From: Endothia cerciana
Taxonomy: Eukaryota; Ascomycota; Sordariomycetes; Diaporthales; Cryphonectriaceae
Assembly: GCA_026119935.1 (NCBI GenBank)
Contig: JALRMH010000004.1
Location: forward strand, 310,001-374,000
Length of the DNA: 64,000 bases
Direction: 5' to 3'
The translations under genes were made by a program, and so were the position numbers. Below are positions 11,265-23,416 of the stretch, piece by piece. Position 1 is the stretch's first letter. Each line of letters starts with the position of its first letter. Below the pieces are notes generated by a model that was not told the DNA's origin, did no database searches, and saw only the letters and a program-made list of their open reading frames with translations.

Positions 11265-11667
11265 CTCCTGTGCACTCGAGGTTGGAAGGGGATGAAACAT
11301 ACGTGCTTCCTTGTAGGCGGAGAACAGCACGCCTTTATACTATGATAGCTAGCTCCAAAAGGGTGGAGGAGGTTTCTGGAGCCGTTGATAGACTCGGCTG
11401 CGAGCAAAGCGGTAGCCTCGTATGCTTTGAATACGGCCGTAAGCCTTCCAGAAGAATTATAATTGAACCCAAATAATCCGTGTTAGTTCCTCGCCGTGAA
11501 CAAGACTAGAGTTGCCTATACCAGCATCCTCGTCCCTGTCTTGGACGCCGAATCGCGGGTGGCCCGTGCACCCGCTCATCTTCAAATTCTTGATTCTCAC
11601 CTCCCGGATTTTTTTGAACTTACACGACACGAGATACTGCCTTATTAAGTAGAGCCTGCGAAGGAGG
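11265..11667. other. Intergenic region, tfa1 to the hydrolase gene
   Basis: Holds the tfa1 3' end and the hydrolase promoter. An AT-rich patch (TTATAATTGAACCC at about 11457-11471) is the only feature noticed. Confidence 0.5.
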
Positions 11668-13092
11668 ATGGTACCCAGAATCGGCGCGAGGCCTGTCCTG
11701 CGCGGCCCCTCCCGGGCGCTCGCGACACGGCGCTTCTACAGCACCTCCGGCTCATCGATCTCAACCGTGCCCCTCCAATACGACCTCCACGAGCCGGCCA
11801 GGCCAGCCTCTGCCAACCCGAACCAGACATCGCCCATACTGTTCCTTCACGGCTTCTTCGGGTCGAAGAAGAACAACAGGAGTATCAGCAAGTACGTCGG
11901 TGGGGAGGGGGCGAGTCGAAGAAACGGGGGATGAGCGACGGGATGAGAGAGAGGCTGAATTTATGTCGTCACTTTTCTGCAGAGCCCTTGCGCGGGATCT
12001 GGGGAGGTCTATATATGCTCTCGTAAGTTCTCGGTCATGAGTGCTTTATATGGGCCCATGCGGTTTGTGTTCCGTGTATCACTAAGACTAACGAAGATAT
12101 CAGGACCTCCGCAACCATGGCGAGTCTCCCCACGACCCTCGGCATGACTACACAGCCATGGCAGAGGACGTGAGCGCGTTCATAGAGGAACACAAGCTGG
12201 ACCAGCCAACCCTCATAGGACACTCGATGTGAGTGACAACACGCCTCCCCCGCCCCCCGCCCCGGTGGGGGGCCCTCCTCTATACCTCCTCTCTCGCTCA
12301 CACACAGACTCGGTTATGCTGACCTGTGTCCACGCGGGCGGGAAGGGGTGCGAAGACGGCCATGACTCTGGCCCTCGGGTCCCCGCGCATGGTGAAGGAT
12401 ATCGTCGCGGTCGATAACGCGCCCATCGATGCCATCCTCTCGACCGACTTCGCCAAGTACGTGCGGGCCATGAAGAAGATCGAGGACGCACGCGTGAGCT
12501 CGCAGAAGCAGGCGGACGGGATCCTGGCCGAGTATGAAGAGGTTTGTCTGTTCCTTCTCACCCGTACCCCCTATAGGCACCTGATCTCCCCCCCCCCCCC
12601 CTCTCACTCCCTATCTCGATCTGTATCCCCCCCCGGGAACCTTCCTGCAGGGTCGTGTGGCCTTTGTCTGACGAGTTACAGTCCATCCCCATCCGCCAAT
12701 TCCTCCTCAGCAACCTCTACACCGCACACGGCACCAAGAAGTTTCGCGTGCCCCTCGATATCCTCGGCAAGTCCCTGTCGCACATGGGCGATTTCCCCTA
12801 CAAAGACCCCAGCAAGGCACGCTTCGAGAAGCCGGCGCTGTTCGTCAGGGGCACGAAGAGCAGGTATGTGCCCGATGAGGTCCTGCCGGTCGTGGGCGAG
12901 TTCTTCCCGCTCTTCGAGGTGGTGGATGTCGAGGCAGGGCACTGGGTGATATCAGAGAATCCGGAGGCCTTCAGACAGGGTAAGTCTTGTAGTTTTCCTT
13001 TTTTTTTTGGGGGGGGGGAGGGGGTGGAGATTTTCGGGTGAGATGCTAATATCTGAGTAGCTGTGGTACGGTTCCTGAGTCCGAAGGACTAG
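11668..13092 (+). CDS. imo32: Mitochondrial alpha/beta hydrolase, Imo32/ABHD11-like
   Basis: Serine hydrolase of the ABHD11/Imo32 group, 304 aa. Six exons: 11668-11891, 11983-12022, 12104-12228, 12346-12541, 12682-12979, 13061-13092. The first 30 residues (many Arg, no acids, then YSTSGSS) look like a mitochondrial presequence. The core begins with PILFLHGFFGSKKNNRSISK (oxyanion-hole HGFFG), then YALDLRNHGESPH. The nucleophile elbow GHSMGAKTA has Ser129. KPALFVRGTKSRYVPDEVLP precedes the acid residue, and EAGHWVISENPEAFRQ carries the catalytic His. The tail AVVRFLSPKD lies in a 32-bp last exon. The donor at 12542 (GTTTGT) and the acceptor at 12345 (GAAG) are weak, but only they preserve the frame and the family sequence. 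It is convergent with the Rab18-like gene. Confidence 0.9.
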
Positions 13093-13431
13093 GTAGTGTG
13101 TAGGACTGAAGGGCGGTTGACACACAAGGCTTGGACGGACGGTAGAATGGAGGCATCGTCATAAACCCTCGCGGGCTAGCTGCTACTATATACATTTGGT
13201 TGTCACAGGAACTTCGTACATATAGAGACCGTGGCGGTGCGAAGCCAAAGATATTGGGATATTTCAGGACAGCCCGAGCCATGCCTTCGTCTTCATGTGC
13301 GTGACGTGTTCAAGCTACTTATTCCCTGCAACGCCGTACAAGCCTACCGTCTATACGTTCTATTCAGCCACCAACAAAATAAAGAGAGAGAGAGCGGGAG
13401 CAAGAGATCGTCGAGCGCAGACGGAAACCTC
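13093..13431. other. Convergent 3' intergenic region
   Basis: Between the hydrolase and Rab18-like stops; has a short GA-rich run at about 13382-13396. No gene seen. Confidence 0.6.
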
Positions 13432-14356
13432 TCAGCATGAACAGCCCGAAGCACTCGCAGCCGCGTCACCGACCCTCAGCACCCCGGCACCCCTCCCGTC
13501 CCCCTCCACCCCCTTCGCGACGACCTCGTCGACGATCTCGACGAACGGCCTCCTCACGTCCTCCCCCGTCTTCGCGCTGGCCTCGCAGAACCTCGCCCCG
13601 TGGGCCTCCGCGAGCTGCTGCCCCTCCAGGGTGCTCACCGCGCGGTTGGGCTTGTCGGTCTTGGCCCCGACGAGGTACAGGGCGACGCCGGTGCCGGTGT
13701 TGACCTCGGCCTCGTCGAACCACCTCTCCATGGACGAGAAGGACGTGCGGCTCGAGACGTCGTAGACGAGGAGGACGCCGTGCGCGCCGCGGTAGTACGA
13801 GGTGGAGAGGGTCCGGAAGCGTTCCTGACCGGCCTGCAGGGAGATTAAGCTTCCTGTCTGCGAGAGGCAAGGGTATTCCTGCAAGGTGACTGAACGGCCT
13901 GGGCCATGGAACTCACTGTGTCGAAGAGTGTTACTCTGTACGCCTTGCCTCGCACAGATAATTTCTTGATCTGGCACGACAGCGATGTCAGAACACCACC
14001 AGGCCGATCAGGACCGAGGAAGAGCCGGTGAGACACAAGTTGTTGTCTTGGAGACCTGTCCTGCCAGGTCTAGGAGCCTCAAACATCCCAACATACCTTG
14101 AAGTCTATCCCGATGGTGGCGGTCGCGCTCTCCGGCTCGAAGACATCCTCACAGTATCTTGTGAGCACTGGGTCGTAGGCCACAGCATTAGCACGATCCC
14201 ATTCTCCTGCACCCAACGAGGTGGCAGAGGAGACAGGATGCCTAGGGAGCACCACGATGAGGTGTTGATCATTGATGACTTACATGCCGACTTCCCAGCC
14301 CCGGAGGGCCCTATGAGTAACAATTTCAGAGTTGGCAAGGAATCATCTGACGCCAT
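13432..14356 (-). CDS. Rab-family small GTPase, Rab18-like
   Basis: Membrane-trafficking GTPase, 199 aa. Exons on the minus strand: 14356-14284, 14167-14097, 13970-13917, 13833-13432. The P-loop GPSGAGKSA is split by the first intron. The effector region reads RYCEDVFEPESATATIGIDF, followed by IKKLSVRGKAYRVTLFDT and, at the exon 3/4 junction, DTAGQERFRTLSTSYYRGAH. The guanine-specificity motif is degenerate as usual for some Rabs (LVGAKTDKPN where NKxD is typical), and CEASAKTGEDV is the SAK motif. The C-terminus GCSC is a CxC double-geranylgeranylation signal. IGIDFK and KLLLIGPSGAGKS resemble Rab18, which acts at ER and lipid-droplet membranes in animals. An NKxD-to-AKTD change is visible at the base-recognition motif. 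Confidence 0.88.
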
Positions 14357-15198
14357 CTTCAGAACGTGGGAACAAGAATATTGAGGAGGTAGGTTGACTT
14401 CTTAGGATGCAGTGTTGAGATTCGCACGAAGATTCAAGAGAGCACTGGCATTCATGTCCTGCTAGAGAGATGAGATGATAGGCAGTACGGGTATGGTGAG
14501 TTGTCACCGGTTGGGTGCTGGGATGATGAGGTCAGTAGCGTTGTGAAGAAGCTTATTTTGCCCCTCCAAACAGAGCCTGTAGAAACGAATGAACACCCAC
14601 CAAACGGCCACCAGCACCACGCGACAGCTAGCGAGGAAAATCTGAGAGGATACACCTCATGATAATGTGGCTTTGGGAATGGCTGAAATATTCTCTCCGC
14701 CAACCAGATGTTGGCGTTGCGACTGAGACCTGCTAGGTGGGAAGAGAACTTGAGGACAGCACACCGGACAAGAGCCGCGAGAGCATTTGCGAACCGTCCC
14801 TCTGTGTCTATTTCTTCTGTCGCCATGTCTACTGCCTTGAGGCAACCACACGGAGCCATGAGCTTGACGCCGAGATGACTCCTTTGTCCAGAACCACAAG
14901 TGAGATCCGAGCCGCCAGTATTGTAGAGCCGCATCTTGGAGCAAAAACATCTCACTATCTCGAAGCGGCGCTTGTTGAATAAATTTGTGATCGATTTCCC
15001 TTTTTGATTTGTTCCGGCCTGGACTCATGGTGAAAAGGCACAGGTATCCATAACTACTGTACCACTCTGATTTGCCACGCCAAATGCAACGAGAAAGCAA
15101 GACCCATGCCCCAAGAGGGTATTGCCGGAAAAAGCCGTGTGTCCATGCCGCACTCCAAATCAGTTTTGTTCGTTCGCTCCAGCACCAGCACAGACTCT
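14357..15198. other. Intergenic region, Rab18-like promoter and eS1 3' end
   Basis: Two minus-strand genes flank about 840 bp. A long minus-strand ORF spans parts of this region and eS1, but it reads through eS1 introns and has no family content. Confidence 0.5.
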
Positions 15199-16333
15199 TT
15201 ACACCTCCTCGAGGACGCGCTCCTTGAACTCCCGCTCCACCTTCTGGCCCTGCTCGTCCGTAGTTGACTCGCCGTGGAGGGCGAGCAGGCTGCCCAGGTC
15301 GAACTTGGGCTGCTTCAGCAGCTTGACCTTGCGGATGTGAACCTATGTACCAAGTCAGCCCAGATCTGTCCCACTCCGAGATGCTTCCGGCCCGTCGCCC
15401 GGCCTGCCGGATTTGTTGCACACGTACGTTCTGGAGAGGGTAGATACCCTGGGTCGCCTTCTCTATCTCACGTCCGATAACCTCAGGAATGAGCTTGCTG
15501 GTGAGCTGCTGCAGGGTGCAGCTGCCGGCCTCGCGGGTGATAATCTCGGTCATCTTCTTGCGGATGGCGCGGATCTGGGAGGAGGCGGCGTAGGTGGTCT
15601 TCTTGATCTGGTTGGGGCGGCGCTTGGTGAAAGCGATGGCGAACAGGCGGAGGAGGTAGTCATCGGTGGTCTTCACGGTGACGTTGCACTCGATCAGGGA
15701 CTGCCACTTGCGGACGAGCGATCGCAGCTTGTCGGATGTGAAGTCGAGGCCGTGGAAGTTGGTCAGGCAGTTCTTGCCCTGGACCTCGTCGACTCGGAGC
15801 TTGATCTTGCGGAAAGCGTGGTCCTCATCCTTCTGCAGGTCGGCCAGAGAGACCTCAACGATGCGGCCCTTTAGGGAGTCGTTGGCGTTCTTGAGACCGG
15901 TGGTGCGGTTGACGAGGGTCTTGCCGACACTATAAGAAGTTCTCTTGTCAGAATCCATCTTGCACAGTCTGCAGTCGGCGTCGCGGTGGCGGGATTCTCG
16001 GGATTCTCTTACTCCCGGATCTGGAAAGGCGAAGGAGCCTGTATGCATGTGCGTCAGTCGAATTGTCCTGCTGCATCGATTCGGCTGGTCCTGGATGTTC
16101 TAGATACTGGGAGGTTCGTACCTTGATGGAGTACCAGTCCTTGCGGGTGAAAGGGTCGACGGTCTTCTTCTTGAGACCCTTCTTGCCCTTGGACAATCTC
16201 TTGTTCCTATCATAAAGACACAGCCATCAGCACACTGTTGCCGTCGCGTCTCGACATCGAGGACTCGGTTTCTGGGCTTCCTTGTGCATCGGTTCTGGAC
16301 CCCGGGTCGGTTGACTCACTTGCCGACAGCCAT
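15199..16333 (-). CDS. rps1: 40S ribosomal protein eS1 (S3a / Rps1)
   Basis: Small-subunit ribosomal protein, 256 aa, as usual. Five exons: 16333-16320 (only 14 bp), 16206-16122, 16038-16013 (26 bp), 15929-15428, 15342-15199. The sequence starts [20 protein letters not shown], continues PSPFQIRDVGKTLVNRTTGL across the third intron, then GRIVEVSLADLQKDEDHAFR, and ends VEREFKERVLEEV. The four introns (83-113 bp) include two near the start codon; intron-rich 5' ends are common for fungal ribosomal protein genes. Introns 1-4 have good donors (GTGAGT, GTACGA, GTAAGA, GTACGT). Confidence 0.96.
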
Positions 16334-18634
16334 CTTCGCGAGGTCGAGATCTCAAAGATGGTTAATTGTCGTTGTTGGTCGGGTTGATGGAGATCGTGGT
16401 ATTGGAAACTTCAAGGCGGAGGGGGGCCTAGCTGTTACAAGTTCGCCCAAGTAAAAATTCGGAGTGGAAGGGACGACCTGTGGAGTTGGTCCAAGCGTTC
16501 GCTTTAGCGTCATCACGTGCGGTCTGATGGTCTGTGCTGTTTTCTCGGGCAATGGAGTGACCTATTTCCGCCGCCGCTTCGGTAAGTACATGAAACCGGG
16601 GAAGAGCATATATTTTAGTATATACATAACTCAGGCGTCAATGCATTTAATGAAGAATCGTGCCGTTACCGACTATCATCCGCTTCCCCTGTATCCCTGG
16701 CCCCTGTCCCAAGTCTGCCATGAATCGTGCATCATGATGCATGCAAACGGGCTCCCGTATGGACTCTTAGTTTGGGCGCGAGCCTCGACATGTCTCACAT
16801 GTACTCCTGTTACCAAATTATCTTTATACTAGTAATTATTAAGAAATAGGTCAGAGTCACCAAAGGAGCCATTCGAGAAGGCATCGCGCGCCCGGGATGA
16901 CAGCAGCTTCGAGAGAACAGCATCCATCAAAACGAACAACACGCGGACCATATGTCCATAGAAAAGGATCCGATCTCGAGTGTTGGCTGGACAAGCTCTC
17001 GGAAAGCAAAAACAGCGGGTCATATCCCCATAGGGACGATCGTCGATCTCTGGAGGTGCCTGCTGGACGGTACCTTGGTGTTGACAGGTTCTGGAAGGCC
17101 GGGTCCCAAGCAACCGGAGCCTCGGAACCTCACCTCCGTCAGGCGCCGGGTCCGAGCGGTCACCACCACACCAACCTGCCACCTGCCAACGGCCTGAGAG
17201 TGACACTGCCAGAAGCGATCGGCGTCAGGCACAAGTAACCCAACACTCTAGCCTCACAAATCTCGCGCACGACATGCAGGAGCCCGCCGTCGATCTCATT
17301 TGGACCTCCTCGCCTCCCCCCCCCCCCCACACACATAGTTACTACGGCGAGCGGGCGAACGTCACGTTAAAAGGCTCCCGACCTCACCTCCTTGACGGTC
17401 GGTCAGCACGTGAATTACTCCGCGAGTCGGGACACCTCCCGCCCTCGAGCAGATAGATAGGGTGCCCGGGCCCTGCTTGCGTGAGCTCTGATCAGCCCGA
17501 CCTTCCCACGTGCCCTCCTGGACCTGCCAGCCGCACCCCACGCGCGAGACGGCCTCGCCGGGGAAATGACCACACCATGCCCCGCGCCCGTGGGAATCCT
17601 TCCTCACCGCCTCGTGCTTCCTGATCTTGATCGAGGGCCAACCAGCGATCCCGATCGGTCGATTCAGCGAGCGGATCCGGTGAGAGAAAGGGAGAGCCCC
17701 CCCTGTCCGCCACGCCCGCCCACGTTTCTCACACGGGACAAGTCACTCAACCCAGAAAGGTGAGCTGTGAAGGGGACCTTCTTTGGGACAACCGCCCGCG
17801 TCTCGAATGGGGAACTCTACCATGCGACGACCCACGTCGGTCAGTCCCGCCGCCGGATGCGCCAGGGACGTCGGAGGCCATGAAGCCAGGCACGCCGCGC
17901 AGGGGAATGGAACGAGGGAGAAGGTTTGGAAGGGAGGTGACCCGCTCAGACTGAGCCTGTCATGCACCGTGATAGCACGGGGGTGATTGAAGCTGTGGAC
18001 AGTTGAGTGTGTTCCCTGGTTTGTCTGTCTCGCGGCATCCTGCCTGCTCTCTGCATCTGTCTATGGTGCACTCCAGCCCGGTCTCCTCTGCTGTTGGAGT
18101 CGGAGGTGGCCCCTTTCAGTAAGCATCAATCCTTCCGTTCATGCCGACGTCCCGCCCATCCCGCAGGCCATCCATTGTGCCTGGCTCACAGCCCCCAAAA
18201 TCAAATGTTCAAGAAAATGGACCCAAAGAGATTGTTGGAGGGACGAGTCTGGGATCTCTGTATTATCCCCTGCCCCGACCCAGACCAGACGCCATGCTCG
18301 AATGCAAGAAGCAAAAATAGGTAAAATGACCCATAACTCAGACCACCGACCATCCCGTGATCTCCATCGTGCGTCCTCATCTTATCGTCTCCCGATCCTC
18401 GCACTCGGCCCCCTGGGGCGGCCCGGTGGCAACCTCCTTCCAGGCCGCGGTGACGCGCCGAATCGCGATTGGGGTGTGCCGCCTTGAGACGATGCCGGCG
18501 TTTGCGGGATAGGCAGATGAAGGACGCCACCCTGCCGTCGTGGACCAGTCGAACCAATGTGTCCGAAACCAAAGCCCAGTGTCATGTAGACTTTCCCCCA
18601 AGCAGGCCCATCCTGGTGAGATGACCTCATAGGC
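16334..18634. other. Long intergenic region upstream of eS1
   Basis: 2.3 kb with no recognisable gene. It contains the eS1 promoter, a C-run at about 17317-17328, and scattered ORFs on both strands without splice context. Nothing else is identified. Confidence 0.5.
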
Positions 18635-19204
18635 TCAAGGGGATTTGATCTCAGCCTCGCCGTGCTCTTCATGGCGGTTCGGGTCCCAGGTGTCGAAGCT
18701 CGGGAAGCTGATGTAGCGGTCTGAGTCTAGAATGAAGTAGATGAGATTAGCGAGCGGTCCGGGAGTCCACACAGATCGCCATGACATACCCCTGTGGCAG
18801 GCAAACCCATCCAGCTCAGCACCCTCCCTCGGCATGCTGTCCAAGCTCACACTTTCGTACATCGACGTCGGGCTCCGCGAGAGGGGGGAGGCCGAGTTGG
18901 GTGGTGAGCCCGAGAAGGCCACTTGGGATAACAGATCCGTGGCCCTCCGTGAGGTCTGTGATGTCGCGAGGGCGTTCCGGCTTGCTGTCGAGGTAGTGAT
19001 GGAGGGCTCGGTCGCGCTGGAGCGTAGGAGTCTCGGCCGTCGACTAACGCTGTTGGACCGTCCCGAGTCCCTCCTTGAGCCCCGGTGGGAGTCTGGAGTG
19101 GGTGAGGCCATATCGTCTTCTGAGTCTGTTGCCGAGGACGGATATGAGCTGTGTTGGAATATGGACGGGATGTAGATGGACAGGCTGTGAATATTGTCGA
19201 GCAT
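18635..19204 (-). CDS. Small Ser/Arg-rich protein of unknown function
   Basis: Not recognised. Exons 19204-18790 and 18726-18635 on the minus strand (168 aa). The intron at 18727-18789 has a textbook donor (GTATGT), branch (GCTAATC) and acceptor (CTAG). It is 63 bp long, so both the spliced and unspliced frames stay open, but splicing gives GFACHRDSDRYISFPSFDTW, which reads like a conserved core. The N-terminal two thirds are Ser/Thr/Arg-rich and probably disordered (SHRGSRRDSGRSNSVSRRPR; possible kinase sites). The C-terminus is acidic and polar (PNRHEEHGEAEIKSP). An internal Met at 19111 (MASPTPDSHRG) is the more likely start, since the upstream part resembles leader sequence. No membrane segment or signal is seen. 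The protein is probably real, but less certain than the others. Confidence 0.6.
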   Translation of the reverse strand: MLDNIHSLSIYIPSIFQHSSYPSSATDSEDDMASPTPDSHRGSRRDSGRSNSVSRRPRLLRSSATEPSITTSTASRNALATSQTSRRATDLLSQVAFSGSPPNSASPLSRSPTSMYESVSLDSMPREGAELDGFACHRGMSWRSVWTPGPLANLIYFILDSDRYISFPSFDTWDPNRHEEHGEAEIKSP

Positions 19205-22200
19205 TGGGAAGGGTTGGGGGGGGGGGGAGGGGTTCGTGAGGGAGAGGCTCGGAAAGTCTGTTTGAGGTGGAAGGTATATGAGTATAGAGGAGCTGATGGG
19301 CTGACTGGGTCGAGGTTATTATCTATATGCGAGCTGGGGAGCAGGATAGCAGCAGTAGCTGTATGCAAGATGCAGCAAGGGGACAGTCATCACAGCACGC
19401 AGTGGGCGTAGATATATGTAATGCAAGGTTCGTTGTCCATGCCCTTCCTCCTCGCCCACTTGGGCTGAAGATGCCTCTGCGTAGCTCGGTACATTCCCAG
19501 AAGTACAGGAGCTACGTACCCCTGTAGGGAATAAACCCACTCCCGTCTTGGTCCCAGACAGAGAGCGAGCGAGACAAGCATGCGGATGCCATCATCGGTC
19601 TCGACTCGGCAAGGCGGCCTTGCGCGTTCCGCCGCCCCTCCCTCCCTCGCTCGCTCGATTCAAGGTTCGCCTTTCAGCGGTCAGGGCCATCTCCACGGCG
19701 ACAACAAAGTGAAGGGGAATGGACCCCCGGACCGGACCAGAAGCCTCATGTGTGCAAGACTAGCCCGGCCTCGCAGACGGTCAACAGGCCGGAAAGCTTG
19801 CCACCTGGCCATGTCCTACACACCACTCGTCTCCTCACATTTTGCTAGTGGTGATGATAAGAGGAAAGGTGCTAGCACTTTACGAGGTAACTGGGCCCCC
19901 CCCCGCGAGGTGGTGGTTGGTGGTGGCCACTGGGCCGGAGACGAGACGCCTGGGGCACCGGGGGGAGTGTGTGTGAGCAGGCAGGGCGGCAGGGGCCTGG
20001 ACTGTGTCTCGCTCGGTCCTAGCTCCAGGCACACAGGCACACACACGCTTTTGGCGTGATGTGACAGGCGGAGCGGCTGCTGGGTCGGGCATGGACACAG
20101 AACAGCTGGTGCTTTGTGCAGACGGGACCTTGTCGACCGCCGGCGGCCTATGGGCTACGGCTGCAGGGTACCACCACCATGGTACAGGGCAAGCCCACAG
20201 CGCCGGTTGCACACGGGTGCCTGTACCCATACACACGTGCCATAGCAGTAGTGGCCCGTGTCATGGTGTGGGCAGTTGTGAGCCGCGTGTGTGTGTGTGC
20301 GCGCGAGTGGCATTGAATGCGCTGTCTCGCACCCCATCCGGGTTTTTCAGAGCAAGTTGCTCATTACCAACGAGTGCAACAACAGCCCTTGTGTGTTGAA
20401 CCCACAGGCCTTCCTATCCGGTCTTGGATGCCACACCTGGTGCCGCTGAGGAGACCTGACCTGACTCTGACCGATGAGGGGATGTCTGAAGTGAGGAGAC
20501 CCTCGCCCGGCTATGCTTGTTGCTGCAGGCGAGAGGCGAGAGGCGAGATTCTGCCGGATCCTGGGGTCACAGGCTGCGGTGCGCGCAGGCGGTGCTGCGA
20601 CCGTTGGAGACTAGAATCGTCGATTGCTAATGCGGTTCAGTTGGGATCGGCCTCGGGTGAGGGGAGCGGACCCGTTGTGACAGTGGTGAAGGGGCAGCAG
20701 CCTGGACCGTGGGCTGTGGTGGAGTCGAGTCTGAGCTTCCAGCCAGGCCAGCCAGGGGCAGGGCGTGTGGGTCGTGGTCCTGTGGTGGGGAAGCCCCCCC
20801 CCAGGGTGGAAACCACCTGAGGGCTGGAGCCGCCTCGCAGACCGTCGTCTCTCGCACCTCACTCGTCCACCGTCGGTCACGGCGACCAGCAAACACACGA
20901 CAGGCCCGCTTTTTCATCCTTTTCCCTCTCTCTTGCTGCGTCTCAAGGCTGCCTGTTCGAACTGGGTCGTTGCATGCACCCTGTGACTCTCGCGGCTCGG
21001 CTGGAAGAATGAATTCTCCAACAGGACAGGGCGGCGGCAAAGGCGATACTGCTACGGTGTGATGCCGGATGATCAAGCGCACTTAGCAATCGCTTCTCCA
21101 GCGACCCAGTCATGGTGGACGGCCAGGAAAAGGGTCCACTCGCCGTAATGGCTCGCTGTTCCGCCTTCCGGGCTCCTCATCTCTTCGCCCCCCCGGGTGG
21201 TCCAGCCTCTGTTCAACCGCAGCCACCCGGGACTGCGACTTCATCCCCACGGCCTCGCTGACTGGCCGGGCGATCACTCAAGTCCACCGTCGCCCCTCGA
21301 ATGAAGAGCCCCGTGTCAGCACGACACTGCAGCCGGTCTAGGAATTGCCCAATGCAATGATCGCGATATCCCACCTCCACAGCACTGGCCCGCAGGCAGC
21401 CTGTGGAGGTGAAGCTTCCTTTCTTGCTACGCGCACGCCACCTCGATAATGGATGAACAAACCCACCCGGACAGTTCAACCAGTATAAGCGACGACAGGT
21501 GAGGGGGTGGGGGGAAGGGAAATTTTCTTTGTCTGTTCATCCACTTTCTAGGCGTCCAATCGGTCTTCTGCAGGAGGTGCTGTCTACCACGTGTCGACTG
21601 TCTTCAGGATCCTGCTTGCAGCACGAAACTGCAAGAGCAACTCGGAGGACACAAGATACCTACCCCATACCAGATCCTCTACGGGTCGTCCGAAGGATCG
21701 ATATCCAAGAAGGAACTTACCTCTGGTCCTATTGTGCCAGTGGACTCTGGAAAGTGTTCGTCACAAGAGCCATGAGGGGTTGAGAGGACATGGAGAGAAC
21801 CACGTCTCCAGGCGACATCACGGGGCATGACAGCCTCCGCAGGTACCTCCGTACACAACGGACTTTACCACCTGGTTCCGGAAGACCGAAGTTGAATAAT
21901 TCCACTGGGCTACAGGCAAGAGAATCTCGATCGCGTCTTTCCGAAGTGCTCTAAATTACACTTGGGTACCTTGCCAGAGAAGTCCTGCATTAACAGAGAT
22001 ATACTGGGCCCCATCGCCCTTCTTCTTCCCGAGCTTGCTGGCCGACATCCTCCCAGCTCGAGAGGAGCTTCTCGTGCAGCGGGCGATGTTTAGGTAAGCT
22101 TAGACCTGTCTGGGGCGGGCGCCGGCCACGGCTCGGCCCACGACAGCGTGCCGGATGCTCCTTTGCAGCACGGAGCCGTGGTAGGCGACGTCATTGTAGG

Positions 22201-22866
22201 GTCTGAGCGTTGTTTACTTTGCGCGCCAGGGATCTCATCCTCAGTTGCGATGCCTCTTGCGGTGAAGCCGACTGGCCCAGTGCCTCGGTGATAGCGATAC
22301 AGCTGGAGCACAACGTGGCCCACCCGGGGGGGGGGGTGGTTCTCGGGATCCGCTCGGATGCGTCTTCCTTTCTGGTGACAACAGATAACCCCATCATTCT
22401 CTTACAGTCTACGTGCTGTAGTTTGATCTATCTAACGTGCATACATGCCGAGTGGCCCCAGCGTGAAGCCTGTGCCTGTGCCTGTGCCTAAGCGGCGACG
22501 ACCGACAGATTTCCGCAGCATCGGCGATGATACTGTACCCTGCCGTCAGATTCCACGTTACTTGCTTGCCAGCTCATCCTATTGGCGTAATATAGGCCGA
22601 TGAATCCGGGGTAAGCCCCTCGGAGCCCAGGTAGGCCAACGCGTTGTGAGCTGACTCAGAGCCTGGGGCCAGGCGGTATGTTCCTCTCTTTGTCCTCCGC
22701 TCAATGGTCGACGCTAAGAGAGTGCTGTCAGCTCGACTGCTAGAAGGCGTCACATCCCATCCATCCACCTCTCGACCAAGCACACCTAGATGTCTAGTGA
22801 GGTGTGGAATGGCGTCGGGCTTGAAGGGACGAGTGAGAGTGGGGGTGAAGAAAAGAGGGGATGAGC
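19205..22866. other. 3.7-kb gene-free interval
   Basis: No ORF with recognisable protein, splice context or strand-consistent coding bias. It includes a short GT run (20288-20300), C/G runs and many small overlapping ORFs. It lies between the starts or ends of minus-strand genes and may hold a non-coding transcript, but nothing supports one directly. Confidence 0.5.
22469..22491. repeat. (CCTGTG)n short tandem repeat
   Basis: Nearly four units of a 6-bp repeat, about 380 bp past the urc1 stop codon. Confidence 0.85.
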
Positions 22867-23376
22867 TTACTCCTCCCACAGCCGTCCCTGGACAGCTTGG
22901 AGCTCCTCGGCCGTCATCCGGTGTCCGGTGGTGAAATATCCTGCGTCATGGTCAGCACCGTATGCATATCCTTACCAGTGCGTGGGGGTCTTGTCGCGTC
23001 TGATGTGGATGACAGAAACGCCGAGACTCACCGGCCGTGATCTTGGCATCGATCTCAACCCTCGAGTCCGCGGGGATCCAAGACTCGGGCAACTCGACGC
23101 GCTCATGAATAGGGATGCTGAGATCTGGTCAGCACGTGAGACCGCAGTCATGGGCCCAGGACCATCACCGCCCAACACAACACAACCCCGCCGCGTACGA
23201 CGCGGCCCGCTTCGCCCCATCCTGGGTAGGGTGCCACAAACTCACCCCTGACCGACGATAGCGTCGTGCTTCATGCTACAAGAGACGACACAGCGTTAGC
23301 CCCCTGGACCTAGATAATCGGGATCCCCGAACTCCGATCGATCAATCAAGAAAGGCGGGAACACATGCTGTGTAAT

Positions 23377-23416
<40 letters not shown>

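Noticed and set aside
14657..16048. 463-aa minus-strand ORF including eS1
   Set aside because: Reads through the last introns of eS1 and into intergenic DNA; the spliced 256-aa eS1 model is complete.
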